Part shown: in pieces, positions 8,454 through 17,764 of the stretch
Layout: every line of letters begins with the position of its first letter
Numbering within the stretch: position 1 is the stretch's first letter
From: Kribbella steppae
GTDB lineage: Bacteria; Actinomycetota; Actinomycetes; Propionibacteriales; Kribbellaceae
Reading direction: 5' to 3'
DNA: 64,000 nucleotides
Assembly: GCF_004342025.1 (NCBI RefSeq)
Contig: NZ_SLWN01000011.1
Span: 62,001-126,000, forward strand
The notes under the pieces: generated by a model
What the model saw: only the letters and a program-made list of their open reading frames with translations
Databases searched by the model: none
Told to the model about the DNA's origin: nothing
Translations under genes and position numbers: made by a program

Positions 8454-9296
8454 TCAGACGAGTACGTGCAGCAGCAGCCAGACGGCCGGAGCCGTGGCCA
8501 GCAAGGAGTCCAGCCGGTCCATCACGCCGCCGTGACCCGGCAGCAGGTTGGACATGTCCTTGATGCCGAGGTCCCGCTTGATCATCGACTCGCCGAGATC
8601 GCCCACGGTCGCGGTGACGACGGCGACCGCGCCGACGATCGCACCGGCCCACCAGTTCCCGTCGAGGAGCCAGACGACAGAGCCGATGCCGGCACCGATA
8701 CAGGCCAGCGTCGAGCCGGCGAAGCCCTCCCAGGACTTCTTCGGGCTGATCGTCGGCGCCATCGGATGCTTGCCGAACAGCACACCGGCCGCGTAACCGC
8801 CGACGTCGCTGGCGACCACGACCAGGAAGAACGTCACCACCCGCTGCGGACCGTCCACCTCCGGCTGGACCAGCAGGATCGCGAACCCGGCCAGCAGCGG
8901 TACGTACCCGATCAGGAACACTCCGGCACTGGCATCGCGGACGAAGCCGACCGAACCGCCCGGCATCCGCCAGAAGATCGTCGCCAGCACCGTGATCGCG
9001 AGCGCGACCAGCAGCGCCATCGGCCCACCGAAGTACGCCGCCATCAGCATCGCCGTCGTACCGGCGAACATCGGAATCCGCGGAATGACCGCGCCGCCCG
9101 TGCGGAGCGCCTTGATCATCTCGTCGACGGCGACCAGCACGGTCGCCAGCACCAGGACCGTGAACAGGACCTTCTGCCAGAACAGCGACCCGATGATCAG
9201 CGCGCCGAGGCCGACACCGACCGCGATGGCCGCCGGCAGGTTGCGGCCGGCGCGGCTCGGGCTGGGGCTCGGCGCGGGCGTACTCTCGACGCCCAT
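8454..9296 (-). CDS. cdsA: Phosphatidate cytidylyltransferase
   Basis: 280-residue polytopic membrane enzyme making CDP-diacylglycerol from phosphatidate and CTP, the entry to phospholipid synthesis. About eight hydrophobic segments are visible. SPKKSWEGFAGS and the C-terminal GDLGESMIKRDLGIKDMSNL with the following GHGGVMDRLDSL form the CDP-alcohol/CdsA signature with the metal-binding Asp pair. The ATG at 9296 overlaps the frr stop (TGATG); a GTG at 9299 is an alternative. The proline/serine-rich first 15 residues are cytoplasmic. Confidence 0.93.
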   Translation of the reverse strand: MGVESTPAPSPSPSRAGRNLPAAIAVGVGLGALIIGSLFWQKVLFTVLVLATVLVAVDEMIKALRTGGAVIPRIPMFAGTTAMLMAAYFGGPMALLVALAITVLATIFWRMPGGSVGFVRDASAGVFLIGYVPLLAGFAILLVQPEVDGPQRVVTFFLVVVASDVGGYAAGVLFGKHPMAPTISPKKSWEGFAGSTLACIGAGIGSVVWLLDGNWWAGAIVGAVAVVTATVGDLGESMIKRDLGIKDMSNLLPGHGGVMDRLDSLLATAPAVWLLLHVLV

Positions 9297-9853
9297 CACA
9301 CCTCGAGCAGTTCGGCTTCCTTGTGCTTGAGCAGCTCGTCGATCGAGTCGACGTACTTCTTCGTCAACCCGTCGAGCCGCTTCTCAGCACTCTTGCCCTC
9401 GTCCTCGCCCGCGTCGCCGTCCTTGACGGTCTTGTGCACCTGGTCCATGGCGTGCCGGCGGATGTTGCGCATGGAGACCTTGGCCTCCTCGGCCTTGGTC
9501 TTGGCGACCTTGATGTACTCCTTGCGCCGCTCCTCGGTCAGCTGCGGCATCACCACCCGGATCACCGCGCCGTCGTTGCCCGGGTTGACGCCCAGGTCCG
9601 AGTCGCGGATCGCCTTCTCGATCGCCGCCATCGCGCCCTTGTCGTACGGCGAGATCAGCACGGTCCGGGGCTCGGGCACCTGGAAACCGGCCAGCTGCTG
9701 CAGCGGCGTCGGGCTGCCGTAGTAGTCGGCCAGCAGGCTCGCGAACATCTGCGGGTGGGCCCGGCCGGTGCGGATCGCGGCGAAGTCGTCCTTCGCGACC
9801 TCCACGGCCTTCGCCATTTTCTGCTCGGCTTCGCGGAGAGCTTCGTCGATCAC
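9296..9853 (-). CDS. frr: Ribosome recycling factor
   Basis: 185 residues, the exact usual length. The GTG at 9853 (GAGGAA ribosome site upstream) gives [20 protein letters not shown], the normal N-terminus; earlier in-frame starts would add a non-conserved leader. [38 protein letters not shown] and [13 protein letters not shown] are all family signatures. Acts with EF-G to split terminated ribosomes. Overlaps cdsA by 1 nt. Confidence 0.96.
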   Translation of the reverse strand: MIDEALREAEQKMAKAVEVAKDDFAAIRTGRAHPQMFASLLADYYGSPTPLQQLAGFQVPEPRTVLISPYDKGAMAAIEKAIRDSDLGVNPGNDGAVIRVVMPQLTEERRKEYIKVAKTKAEEAKVSMRNIRRHAMDQVHKTVKDGDAGEDEGKSAEKRLDGLTKKYVDSIDELLKHKEAELLEV

Positions 9854-10055
9854 GACATTCCTCGCTTCCTCAGGGCCGCCTCGGCGCGGCCGCTCCAAAC
9901 CTGCGAACACAGGAACCCTACGAACGCAGGTCTACCAGACCACGGACGTCACCGCCCGTGTCGAACGATCCTAGTGCTTGTTCCCGGCCGGGCCGATCCC
10001 GGTCCTCGGGTACGACGACCCACCCCGGTCACCCGGGCGTGTCGCAGTACCTGGG
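9854..10055. other. pyrH-frr spacer
   Basis: 202-nt GC-rich gap inside the ribosomal/lipid operon. I see no open frame with a credible protein and no perfect hairpin of more than about 7 bp. It may hold a processing site or a promoter for frr-cdsA, but no convincing -10/-35 pair was identified. Confidence 0.4.
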
Positions 10056-10817
10056 CTACTGCCCCGGGGAGACGACCGTGCCGATCTTCTCGCCGTGCAC
10101 GACCCGGGCGATGTTGCCCTCCTCGAGGCCGAAGATGACGATCGGCAGCGCGTTGTCCCGGGCGAGGCTGATCGCGGTGGCGTCGGCCACCCGCAGCCCA
10201 CGGGCCAGGAAGTCGTCGTACGAGAGCTGGTCGAACTTCACCGCGTCCGGGTTCTTCTTCGGATCGGAGTCGTACACCCCGTCCACACCCTGCTTGCCCA
10301 TCAGCAGCGCCTCGGCGCCGATCTCCAGGGCCCGCTGCGCGGCGACCGTGTCGGTGGAGAAGTACGGCATGCCGGAGCCGGCGCCGAAGATCACCACGCG
10401 GCCCTTCTCCAGATGCCGCTCGGCCTTGCGCGGGATGTACGGCTCGGCAACCTGGCCCATCGTGATCGCGGTCTGCACCCGGGTCTCGATGCCGATCTTC
10501 TCCAGGAAGTCCTGCAGCGCCAGGCAGTTCATCACGGTGCCGAGCATGCCCATGTAGTCGGCCCGGTTGCGCTCCATCCCGCGCTGCTGCAGCTCGGCGC
10601 CGCGGAAGAAGTTGCCGCCGCCGACCACCACGGCGACCTGGACACCGGACCGGGCCACGTCGGCGATCTGCTTGGCGATCGAGTTCACCACATCGGGGTC
10701 GACGCCGAGCTTGCCGCCGCCGAACACCTCACCCGACAGCTTGAGCAGCACCCGGTGATAGGCCGGGAGATGCGGCGAAGAGGCCGGACTCGTCTCGGTA
10801 CCCAGGGTTTCCGTCAC
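10056..10817 (-). CDS. pyrH: UMP kinase
   Basis: 253-residue hexameric amino-acid-kinase-fold enzyme phosphorylating UMP to [68 protein letters not shown] and [19 protein letters not shown] are all diagnostic. The N-terminus has a 20-residue Ser/Thr-rich extension before the first strand. Start is GTG at 10817 with a GAGGAGG ribosome site 9 nt upstream. Sits between tsf and frr as in other actinobacteria. Confidence 0.96.
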   Translation of the reverse strand: MTETLGTETSPASSPHLPAYHRVLLKLSGEVFGGGKLGVDPDVVNSIAKQIADVARSGVQVAVVVGGGNFFRGAELQQRGMERNRADYMGMLGTVMNCLALQDFLEKIGIETRVQTAITMGQVAEPYIPRKAERHLEKGRVVIFGAGSGMPYFSTDTVAAQRALEIGAEALLMGKQGVDGVYDSDPKKNPDAVKFDQLSYDDFLARGLRVADATAISLARDNALPIVIFGLEEGNIARVVHGEKIGTVVSPGQ

Positions 10818-10866
10818 GATTCCGGCCTCCTCGTCGATGATGCTGTGCTGTCAGTCCCTGCTGGGG

Positions 10867-11685
10867 TCAGGCGCCGACCTCGAAGCGGGCGAACCGCTTC
10901 ACGGTCACGCCGGCCTCGTCGAGCACGGCCTTCACGGTCTTCTTGCTCTCCTGGACCGACGGCTGCTCGAGCAGCACGACCTCCTTGAAGAAGCCGTTCA
11001 CCCGGCCCTCGACGATCTTCGGCAGCGCCTGCTCCGGCTTGCCCTCCTCGCGGGCGGTCGCCTCGGCGATCCGCTGCTCGTTCTCGACCGTCTCGGCCGG
11101 GATCTCGTCGCGGGTGGTGTACAGCGGGCGCATCGCGGCGGCCTGCATGGCGGCGCCACGGGCGGCCTCCACGTTGTCGCCCTCGAACTCGACCAGTACG
11201 CCGACCTGCGCCGGCAGGTCCGCGGCACGCTTGTGCATGTACGCGGCGACCTTGCCGTCGAACACGGCCACCTTGCCGAGCTCGAGCTTCTCGCCGATGA
11301 CGGCGGCCAGGGCCTCGATGTTCTCGGCGACGCTCTTGCCGTCGGCCAGCTTCTCGCTCAGCAGACCCTCGACGTCGCCCACCTTGCTCGCGGCGGCGTG
11401 CGCGACGATGTCGGCGGCCAGCTGCTGGAACTGCTCGTTCTTGGCGACGAAGTCGGTCTCGCAGTTGAGCTGGACCAGCGCGTTCTCCGCCGCGGCCACC
11501 AGGCCGTTGGTGGCGGAGCGCTCGGCGCCACGCTTGGCGGCCTTGGCCGCGCCCTTGATGCGCAGCTCCTCGATCGCCTTGTCGAAGTCGCCGTCGGTCG
11601 CCTCGAGCGCCTTCTTCGCGTCCATCATGCCCGCGCCGGTGGCGTCGCGGAGCTTCTTCACGTCAGCGGCGGTGTAGTTCGCCAT
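10867..11685 (-). CDS. tsf: Translation elongation factor Ts
   Basis: 272 residues; nucleotide-exchange factor for EF-Tu. Start ATG at 11685 gives [20 protein letters not shown], with the N-terminal UBA-like module, [19 protein letters not shown], and the core-domain [11 protein letters not shown] motif that opens EF-Tu. GAGGA ribosome site just upstream. The frame extends far upstream through the rpsB-tsf spacer without a stop, but that stretch has no EF-Ts similarity. Confidence 0.96.
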   Translation of the reverse strand: MANYTAADVKKLRDATGAGMMDAKKALEATDGDFDKAIEELRIKGAAKAAKRGAERSATNGLVAAAENALVQLNCETDFVAKNEQFQQLAADIVAHAAASKVGDVEGLLSEKLADGKSVAENIEALAAVIGEKLELGKVAVFDGKVAAYMHKRAADLPAQVGVLVEFEGDNVEAARGAAMQAAAMRPLYTTRDEIPAETVENEQRIAEATAREEGKPEQALPKIVEGRVNGFFKEVVLLEQPSVQESKKTVKAVLDEAGVTVKRFARFEVGA

Positions 11686-11873
11686 TCCTCGTTCTCTCGT
11701 CTTGTCGGTGCGGCTGGATGGGCGGCCTGCAGGTTTCGGCGGGCGCTTCCGCGGCAGTCCGCGGTGCCCACTCGGCCTGATGCTTGGGGGCCCAGTGCAT
11801 GCTGTGGGCCTGGTGCTCCGGGCCTCGTGCTTCTGGGCCCGGTGCTTGCGGCCCGGTGGTTGGGCCTTGGGTG

Positions 11874-11901
11874 GTGCCGCCCGGCGTGAGCCGGGCGGCA
11901 C
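11874..11901 (-). terminator. Hairpin just downstream of rpsB
   Basis: Perfect 12-bp stem (11874-11885 with 11890-11901) and a 4-nt loop, starting 10 nt after the rpsB stop. It lies within the rpsB-tsf transcript, so it may be a partial terminator or an mRNA-processing/3'-protecting hairpin that lets S2 be made at a different level from EF-Ts. The rest of the spacer (11686-11873) is made of degenerate GGCCC/GTGCT-type repeats. Confidence 0.65.
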
Positions 11902-11910
11902 TCAGGGCTG

Positions 11911-12927
11911 TCAGGCCTCGTCGGCCTTCGGGGCCTCTTCAGCCTTCGGAGCCTCGTCAACCTTCGGAGCCTCTTCGGCCTTCGCCTCGTCAACCTTCGG
12001 AGCCTCTTCGGCCTTCGCCTCTTCAGCCTTCGGAGCCTCGTCGACCTTCGGGGCCTCAGCGGCCGGGGTCTCCTCGGCCTTGACCTCGGTGGCCTCCGCG
12101 GCGGGGGCCTCAGCGGCCTTCGCCTCGGTGGCCTTCGCCTCGGTGGTGCCGTTCTGGCTCTCCAGCAGCTCCCGCTCCCAGGCAGCCATCGGCTCCTCGG
12201 CGCCCAGCTCCTCGCCGGCCGCGGCAGCGCCCTGGCCACCACGCGACATCAGACCGTCGGCGACAGCGTCGGCGACCACGCGGGTCAGCAGGCCGACCGA
12301 GCGGATCGCGTCGTCGTTGCCCGGGATCGGGAAGTCGACTTCGTCCGGGTCGCAGTTGGTGTCCAGGATGCCGATGATCGGCAGCTTCAGCTTGCGCGCC
12401 TCGTCGACCGCGAGGTGCTCCTTCTTGGTGTCCACGATCCACACGGCGGCCGGAACCCGGGCCATGTCGCGGATACCGCCGAGGGTCTTCAGCAGCTTGT
12501 CGTGCTCGCGCCGCTTCTGCAGCAACTCCTTCTTCGTGACGCCGGAGGCGGCCACGTCGTCGAAGTCGATGAGCTCGAGCTCCTTGAGCCGCTGGAGCCG
12601 CTTGTTCACGGTCTGGAAGTTGGTGAGCATGCCGCCCAGCCAGCGCTGGTTCACGTAGGGCATGCCGACCCGGGTCGCCTGCTCGGCGATCGCTTCCTGG
12701 GCCTGCTTCTTGGTGCCGACGAACAGGATCGCGCCGCCGGAGGCAACGGTGCTCCGGACGAACTCGTAGGCGCGGTCGATGTACGACAGCGACTGCTGCA
12801 GGTCGATGATGTAGATGCCATTGCGCTCGGTGAGGATGTAGCGCTTCATCTTCGGGTTCCAGCGACGGGTCTGGTGCCCGAAGTGCACGCCGCTCTCGAG
12901 CAGCTGCTTCATGGTCACGACGGCCAT
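11911..12927 (-). CDS. rpsB: 30S ribosomal protein S2 with a long acidic/Lys/Pro repeat tail
   Basis: 338 residues; normal S2 is about 230-290. The core is standard: [60 protein letters not shown] and [20 protein letters not shown]. From about residue 245 the protein becomes a low-complexity tail built of [13 protein letters not shown]-like units to the C-terminus. Start ATG at 12927 has a consensus AGGAGG ribosome site 9 nt upstream; the open frame continues further upstream but without similarity. Divergent from the M23 peptidase gene. Confidence 0.95.
   Translation of the reverse strand: MAVVTMKQLLESGVHFGHQTRRWNPKMKRYILTERNGIYIIDLQQSLSYIDRAYEFVRSTVASGGAILFVGTKKQAQEAIAEQATRVGMPYVNQRWLGGMLTNFQTVNKRLQRLKELELIDFDDVAASGVTKKELLQKRREHDKLLKTLGGIRDMARVPAAVWIVDTKKEHLAVDEARKLKLPIIGILDTNCDPDEVDFPIPGNDDAIRSVGLLTRVVADAVADGLMSRGGQGAAAAGEELGAEEPMAAWERELLESQNGTTEAKATEAKAAEAPAAEATEVKAEETPAAEAPKVDEAPKAEEAKAEEAPKVDEAKAEEAPKVDEAPKAEEAPKADEA
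11914..12060 (-). repeat. Degenerate 18-bp repeats encoding the S2 tail
   Basis: On the plus strand the region is a series of variants of AGCCTCGTCAACCTTCGG (18 bp), some with 6-bp or 12-bp deletions or substitutions, all in frame. They encode alternating EAPKVD and [12 protein letters not shown] units. The same repeat family occurs in rpsP (26230-26335). Confidence 0.85.
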
Positions 12928-13227
12928 GAGGTGTTTCCTCCTGTCGCGCCGTGGCCGGGCTCCCCGGTCCGATCGGCGCTGTCTCGGTTGTCCCGCGCCG
13001 AACCGGGTGGTCCGCCGCGCCTGACGCCCGGTGTGCGCACCCATCCCGGCGTAGGCCGGGACCGAGGGGAACGCACAGGTATGCGGGCGTGCGAAGTCGT
13101 CCCACTCGCATGGGACGCCACCGGAAGTGTACGGGACCACCCCAGGTCGAAGCGAACCGGGACCCGGTTGTCCACAGCCCCCGAACTCACCGTCCGTGAC
13201 CGCCCCATCTCACGGCATCTTCCAGAC
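12928..13227. other. Divergent rpsB / M23 peptidase intergenic region
   Basis: 300 nt without a convincing gene. It contains two small inverted repeats on the rpsB side: TCCCGGC-GTAG-GCCGGGA (13044-13061) and CGTCCCA-CTCGCA-TGGGACG (13098-13117), which would lie in the rpsB leader and may be an S2 autoregulatory structure or operator. A TTGTCCACA 9-mer sits at 13168-13176, about 50 nt before the peptidase start. Confidence 0.5.
13168..13176 (+). promoter_or_regulatory. DnaA-box-like 9-mer TTGTCCACA
   Basis: Matches the actinobacterial DnaA-box consensus. The surrounding 15-mer GGTTGTCCACAGCCC (13166-13180) recurs exactly at 17331-17345. Function here is not known; it is upstream of the M23 peptidase gene. 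Confidence 0.45.
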
Positions 13228-13947
13228 ATGAGCCCACTCCGATTTCTCCTCATCACCCTCCCCCTGACAACCATCCCCGTCCTCCCACTCGCAACCGCCG
13301 CGCCCGCAGCGGCGAGCCCACCTCCGCCTGCCCGGCCGCAGGCGGCCACCTGGCCCCTACAACCACGACCTCAAGTCGTGCGCGGCTTCGACCTCCCGGC
13401 CAAGCCCTGGCTTCCTGGCCACCGAGGCGTCGACCTGGCCGGCTCACCCGGCCAACCTGTCCTCGCCGCAACCGCCGGCACGATCACGTACGCCGGCCAA
13501 CTCGCGGGCCGAGGTGTCGTCGTCGTATCCACCGGCCCACGCCGCACCACCTACGAGCCGGTCGTCCCCTCATCGACCGTCGGCACCGTGGTCACCCCAG
13601 GAACTGTCCTCGGCCACCTCTCAGCCGCCGGCTCCCACTGCGCCCCCGCAACCTGCCTCCACTGGGGCCTCATCCAAGGCAAGCACTACCTCAACCCCCT
13701 CACCCTGCTCCCCAACCGCCCAGTCCGCCTACTCCCCCTCACTCAAACCCCAGACACCGAACCCAGCGCCGACCAACCAGATGCAGCGCCGCCGGGCGCG
13801 GACCCACCGGGTAGGGCCGGCCTACCTCAACCGCGCGCCGTCGCCGACGCGACGCCTCCTTCGAGCGGCGAACGAACAGCCACGGCTGTCGTCGCCACCA
13901 CGGCAGCGCTGACCCTGGCGGCCGGGCTCCTGGTCAGACGGCACTAG
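13228..13947 (+). CDS. Secreted/anchored M23 (LytM-type) metallopeptidase
   Basis: 239 residues. Signal peptide 1-25 (FLLITLPLTTIPVLPLATAA), proline-rich spacer, then a compact LytM domain: GHRGVDLAGSPGQPVLAATA with His and Asp zinc ligands, and CLHWGLIQG with the HxG/HW motif in place of the usual HLH. A Pro/Asp-rich linker leads to a C-terminal membrane segment (AVVATTAALTLAAGLLVRRH), which suggests surface anchoring. In mycobacteria an M23 peptidase gene (Rv2891) also lies divergent from rpsB, so the position is conserved. Probably cleaves peptidoglycan peptides; the weak HxH motif leaves activity uncertain. Confidence 0.82.
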   Translation: MSPLRFLLITLPLTTIPVLPLATAAPAAASPPPPARPQAATWPLQPRPQVVRGFDLPAKPWLPGHRGVDLAGSPGQPVLAATAGTITYAGQLAGRGVVVVSTGPRRTTYEPVVPSSTVGTVVTPGTVLGHLSAAGSHCAPATCLHWGLIQGKHYLNPLTLLPNRPVRLLPLTQTPDTEPSADQPDAAPPGADPPGRAGLPQPRAVADATPPSSGERTATAVVATTAALTLAAGLLVRRH

Positions 13948-14017
13948 GCAGCTGGGCTGCACGAGTAGTCGCCGGCATCAGCAGGGACCGCAGGTGGTTG
14001 CCACAGGTCGGCTGTTG

Positions 14018-14497
14018 TCAGCTGCCGGGGACGCGGGCCTGCCAGGCGTCTTCGTCGCGGGAGCGGCGTTCGACGCCGGCCGGGAGCTTGCCCTTGGCGA
14101 GGTCGATGAGGGTGGTGTGCTCGAGCACGTCCCGCAGGCTTGCGCGGGCGGCGATCCAGACACGCTGCAGCACAACAGCCCGCTCGTTGTACGCGACGCT
14201 CTCAGGCCGTACGCCGGAGATGCTCACGATCGGGCCGTCGACCGCGCGCATCACGTCGGCGACGGAGACCTCGTTCGGGTCGACCGCCAGCTTCCACCCG
14301 CCGGACTGTCCGCGCTGGCTCGCCAGCACGCCCGCACGCCGGAGGTCAGCCAGGATCCCCTGCAGGAAGCCGTGCGGAATCCCCTGCGCGCGACTGAGCT
14401 CCTCGGCCGACACCACCGAGGGGTCGTTGGCCACCCAGCGCTGAGTGATCTCGATCAGCGCCCGCAACGCATAGTCAGACTTCGCCGAAACCCGCAT
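14018..14497 (-). CDS. Rrf2-family transcriptional regulator
   Basis: 159 residues. The N-terminal winged helix reads MRVSAKSDYALRALIEITQR, VSAEELSRAQGIPHGFLQGI and GQSGGWKLAVDPNEVSVADV, the typical Rrf2 layout with the GG turn of the wing. No cysteine is present, so unlike IscR, NsrR or RsrR it cannot hold an Fe-S cluster by the usual ligands. Target genes unknown; it lies tail-to-tail with the M23 peptidase and upstream of nothing obvious. Start ATG at 14497 opens the recognisable domain; the frame is open further upstream. Confidence 0.82.
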   Translation of the reverse strand: MRVSAKSDYALRALIEITQRWVANDPSVVSAEELSRAQGIPHGFLQGILADLRRAGVLASQRGQSGGWKLAVDPNEVSVADVMRAVDGPIVSISGVRPESVAYNERAVVLQRVWIAARASLRDVLEHTTLIDLAKGKLPAGVERRSRDEDAWQARVPGS

Positions 14498-14626
14498 GCC
14501 CCGCAGTCTGCCGCATTCCCCCACCACCGCGCCGCATCCCACCCCACCGACACTCACCTCGAGCGGGCGGCGGACAGCTGCGATCCCTGCCGCCTCACCC
14601 ACCCAGCCCAGCCCGGATAGCGGGGG

Positions 14627-15568
14627 TCAGGCTCGCGGATGCGCCTGTTCGTAGGCCCGACGCAGCCGTTCGGTGGAGATGTGGGTGTAGATCTGCGTCG
14701 TCGCCAGCGACGCGTGACCGAGGAGTTCCTGGACACTGCGGAGGTCGGCGCCGCCTTCCAGCAGGTGGGTTGCGGCCGTGTGGCGTAGCCCGTGCGGCGA
14801 CAGGTCCGGCGCGTCGACGACCCCGATCCGCTCGTGCACAAGGCGCCGTACCGCTCGCTGATCGATCCGGCCGCCGCGAGCTCCGAGGAACACCGCCGGA
14901 CCACTCCCCGACCGGACCAGCTGTGGCCGCGCCTCGTCCAGCCAGCGGCGAAGCGCGTCGGAGGCCGGCACGCCGTAAGGGACCGAGCGTTCCTTCCGGC
15001 CCTTGCCGAACACGCGGACCACCCGCCGCGACGGGTCGATGTCGTCGATGTCGAGTGCGCAGAGTTCGCCGACACGGATGCCGGTCGCGTAGAGCAGCTC
15101 CATGATGGCCAGATCGCGTAGCCCGAGCGGACTGCCGTCGTCGGCCGCAACGGCCGCCGCATCCAGCACTGCCCGCGTATCTGCCTGGCCCAGTACGCCG
15201 GGCAGGGTCTTGTGCGGCCGAGGACTCGCCAGCAGTGCGCCGGGATCCGTGGTGATCCGCCCGGTCCGCTGTGCCCACGCGGTGAAGACACGCGCGGCGG
15301 TCGCCCGGCGCGACATCGTGCTGCGCGACTTCCCGAGGCTCTGCTGCTTGGCCAGCCACGAGCGCAGACCGCGGATGTCCAGGCCCTCGAGATCATCGTG
15401 ACCAAGCCGAATCAAATGTTCGAGTAAATCCGCGACATCTCCAAGGTACGCTCTGACCGAATGTCTGCTGAGGTCCCTTTCCGCCGTCAGATGCCGTTCG
15501 TAGTCGGCCAGTAACACTGTGAAACCTTCCGGGCAGGAAGGGGTCGTACCGACATCGTCCGGCGCCAT
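14627..15568 (-). CDS. xerC: Tyrosine recombinase XerC
   Basis: 313 residues. N-terminal SAM-like core-binding domain (about 12-110) and a C-terminal catalytic domain with the full set R165 (GIRVGEL), K189 (GKGRKER), H259 and R262 (HGLRHTAATHLL), H285 (GHASL) and the nucleophile Y294 (TQIYTH). Length fits the chromosome-dimer resolvase rather than a phage integrase, and its position near rpsB, dprA and rnhB matches mycobacterial xerC. Start ATG at 15568. Confidence 0.9.
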   Translation of the reverse strand: MAPDDVGTTPSCPEGFTVLLADYERHLTAERDLSRHSVRAYLGDVADLLEHLIRLGHDDLEGLDIRGLRSWLAKQQSLGKSRSTMSRRATAARVFTAWAQRTGRITTDPGALLASPRPHKTLPGVLGQADTRAVLDAAAVAADDGSPLGLRDLAIMELLYATGIRVGELCALDIDDIDPSRRVVRVFGKGRKERSVPYGVPASDALRRWLDEARPQLVRSGSGPAVFLGARGGRIDQRAVRRLVHERIGVVDAPDLSPHGLRHTAATHLLEGGADLRSVQELLGHASLATTQIYTHISTERLRRAYEQAHPRA

Positions 15569-15704
15569 GCCTCGACCATGCGGGAGCGGACCCGGCATCG
15601 CAAGCCACCGCGCGGAGGTCGAGGAGAGGAGGGCTGGTCGATAGCCCGACGGTCGACTACTGTTCGGCCCGATTGCCCTAGTAGCAACGGAGGCACCCCT
15701 GACC

Positions 15705-17315
15705 ATGGCCCCCTCAGCGAACGGACAGACCGTAGGCCGGCGCCTGCCGGTCGAGTCGGCGTTCACTCGAGTCGAGGACGCGCGGCACCGTCTGCCGCGC
15801 TTGTTCGGTCGTCGCGACCTGGTTGTACTCGGCCTGGGCGTGATGATCGGGTCCGGCATCTTCAGCATCAGCGGTAACCAGGCGGCCAAGGTCGCCGGTC
15901 CGGCCGTGATCCTGTCGTTCGTCATCGCGGCGATCGTCTGTGTGCTGGCCGCGGCCTGTTACGCCGAGCTCTCGTCCACGATCCCGGTCTCGGGTAGTGC
16001 CTACACCTTCAGCTATGTGACCTTCGGCGAGATGTGGGCCTGGCTGGTCGGGTGGGCGCTGGTGCTGGAACTGGTCACCGCCGCCGCGATCGTCGCGCGT
16101 GTCTGGTCGGCGTACTTCCTGGCCACCCTGGACGGATTCGGGGTGACGCTGCCCGCCAATGTCGCGCAGTTCTTCGGGCCCGACGCCAAGGTCAACCTGG
16201 TCGCGCCGCTGCTGCTGCTGATCCTGACCGCGATGATCGTCACCGGCACTAAGCTGTCGGCCCGGGTTCTGACCGTCGTGGTGATCGCGAAGGTCGCGGT
16301 GATCCTGCTGGTCGTGGTCGTCGGTGCGATGCACATCGACACGGCCAACTACCAGCCGTTCGTGCCGATGGCCAGGGCCGCGCCCGCGACCGCCAGTCCG
16401 ACCTTGCTCGGCTGGATCCTCGACTCGTCGTTCGGCTCGTTCGGCATAATGGGCATCTTCACGGCGGCCAGCTCGATCGTCTTCGCCTACATCGGCTTCG
16501 ACTTGATCGCGACCGCGTCGGAGGACGCCCGCAGCCCGCGCAAGACGGTCCCGCAGGGCATGCTGCTCGGCGTCGGCGCCGTCACGATCCTCTACATCGC
16601 GATGGCCGTCGTGCTGGTCGGCATGCGCCCGTACGGCGAACTGGGCGGCAGCGCACCGGTGTCGGAAGCGCTCGCAGCGGTCGGGGTCGGCTGGGCCGCG
16701 AAGGTGGTCAATCTAGGTGCCTTGCTCGCGCTGATGACGGTGATCGTGGTCGTGCTCATCGCACAGAGCCGCGTGCTGTTCAACATGGGTCGTGACGGCC
16801 TGCTACCGAAGAGCCTCGGCCGAGTCAGCCGGGTGTACTCCTCCCCCGCGCGTGCGGCCACCGCTGCCGGAGCCGCCGCACTGGCTCTGACGCTGTACCC
16901 GAAGGTGCTCGAGCTGGAAGAGCTGCTGGTCATCGGTGCGCTGTTCTGCTTCGCCTTCTGTGCGATCGGCGTACTCACACTGCGCCGGTCGGAGCCGGAC
17001 CTGGAGCGCGGGTTCCGGGTGCCGATGGTGCCGCTGATCCCGCTGCTGTCACTGGGCGCGACGCTGTGGCTGATGCTCAACCTGAAGACGAGCACCTGGA
17101 CCAAGTTCGGTATCTGGATGGTCGTCGGGCTGCTGATCTACGGGTTGTACGGGCGCTGGCACAGCCGGCTGGCGAACGAGGACAGCTGGGACTTCGACAT
17201 CGGCGACACCGACCCGGGGACGGGCGGACTGCAGGCGGTCCGGCCGGAGAGCGAGCTGCGCGCGGTTCGCACACCGCCGCAGAAGCCGACCCGCGGTAAA
17301 CACATGCGTAGCTGA
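15705..17315 (+). CDS. Amino-acid permease, APC superfamily (cationic amino-acid type)
   Basis: 536 residues with about 12-13 membrane segments. DLVVLGLGVMIGSGIFSISG is the first broken helix with the GSGIF substrate motif; CYAELSSTIPVSGSAYTFSY and FAYIGFDLIATASEDARSP are typical of the CAT (cationic amino-acid transporter) branch. The N-terminal tail is basic and the C-terminal 60 residues are hydrophilic. GGAGG lies about 10 nt before the ATG at 15705. It lies between xerC and yraN, a position not usual for this block, so it is likely an insertion or moved with the inverted yraN cluster. Confidence 0.88.
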   Translation: MAPSANGQTVGRRLPVESAFTRVEDARHRLPRLFGRRDLVVLGLGVMIGSGIFSISGNQAAKVAGPAVILSFVIAAIVCVLAAACYAELSSTIPVSGSAYTFSYVTFGEMWAWLVGWALVLELVTAAAIVARVWSAYFLATLDGFGVTLPANVAQFFGPDAKVNLVAPLLLLILTAMIVTGTKLSARVLTVVVIAKVAVILLVVVVGAMHIDTANYQPFVPMARAAPATASPTLLGWILDSSFGSFGIMGIFTAASSIVFAYIGFDLIATASEDARSPRKTVPQGMLLGVGAVTILYIAMAVVLVGMRPYGELGGSAPVSEALAAVGVGWAAKVVNLGALLALMTVIVVVLIAQSRVLFNMGRDGLLPKSLGRVSRVYSSPARAATAAGAAALALTLYPKVLELEELLVIGALFCFAFCAIGVLTLRRSEPDLERGFRVPMVPLIPLLSLGATLWLMLNLKTSTWTKFGIWMVVGLLIYGLYGRWHSRLANEDSWDFDIGDTDPGTGGLQAVRPESELRAVRTPPQKPTRGKHMRS

Positions 17316-17332
17316 CGCAACCCGCTTGGGGG

Positions 17333-17341
17333 TTGTCCACA
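17333..17341 (+). promoter_or_regulatory. DnaA-box-like 9-mer TTGTCCACA
   Basis: Second copy of the 9-mer, within the same 15-mer seen at 13166-13180, about 65 nt upstream of yraN. A weak CAACCC/GGGTTG hairpin after the permease stop overlaps the left flank. Confidence 0.4.
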
Positions 17342-17407
17342 GCCCGACAAGTCGCGCCCGAAATCGGTACCTGATCCCGGCATGTTCTTAGCCGGAGGTG
17401 GTCATCG

Positions 17408-17764
17408 ATGCGGACCAAGAACGCAGTCGGGCGGTACGGCGAAGATCTCGCCGCGAGGTATCTCACGACCGAAGGTTTCGTCATCCTCGAGCGCAACTGG
17501 CGCTGCGAGCTGGGCGAGATCGACATCGTCGCGCGGGACGGCGACGCCCTTGTCGTCTGTGAGGTGAAGACCCGCCGCGGGCTCAACTACGGCAGCCCGT
17601 TGGAGTCGATCACCTACCGGAAGCTGACCACGCTGCGGAAGCTGGCCGGCCGCTGGCTGCAGACCCACCAAGTCAAGCCGGGCGCGATCCGGATCGATTT
17701 CGTCGCCGTCCTCTTCGACCACAACACACCGCCGCGCGTGGACCACGTGAGAGGCGCAGCCTGA
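17408..17764 (+). CDS. yraN: YraN/UPF0102-family endonuclease-like protein
   Basis: 118 residues, normal length. GRYGEDLAARYL, ILERNWRCELGEIDIVARDG and VVCEVKTRRG show the PD-(D/E)XK nuclease core (E in GEID, D in IDIV, E-x-K in EVK). A resolvase-type nuclease role has been proposed for the family but is not established. GGAGG precedes the ATG. The stop overlaps the comM start (TGATG), so yraN, comM and dprA form one operon. Confidence 0.92.
   Translation: MRTKNAVGRYGEDLAARYLTTEGFVILERNWRCELGEIDIVARDGDALVVCEVKTRRGLNYGSPLESITYRKLTTLRKLAGRWLQTHQVKPGAIRIDFVAVLFDHNTPPRVDHVRGAA

Noticed and set aside
9854-10055. A small gene in the pyrH-frr spacer
   Set aside because: No frame with a ribosome site and protein-like composition.
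11914-12060. rpsB tail repeats as a CRISPR or mobile repeat
   Set aside because: Degenerate in-frame 18-bp coding repeats with no spacers or cas genes.
14627-15568. XerC-like gene as a phage integrase marking an island
   Set aside because: Length, motifs and position match chromosomal xerC; no att repeats or phage genes adjoin it.
17319-17338. CAACCC/GGGTTG pairing after the permease gene as a terminator
   Set aside because: Only 6 bp with no U-tract; too weak to call.
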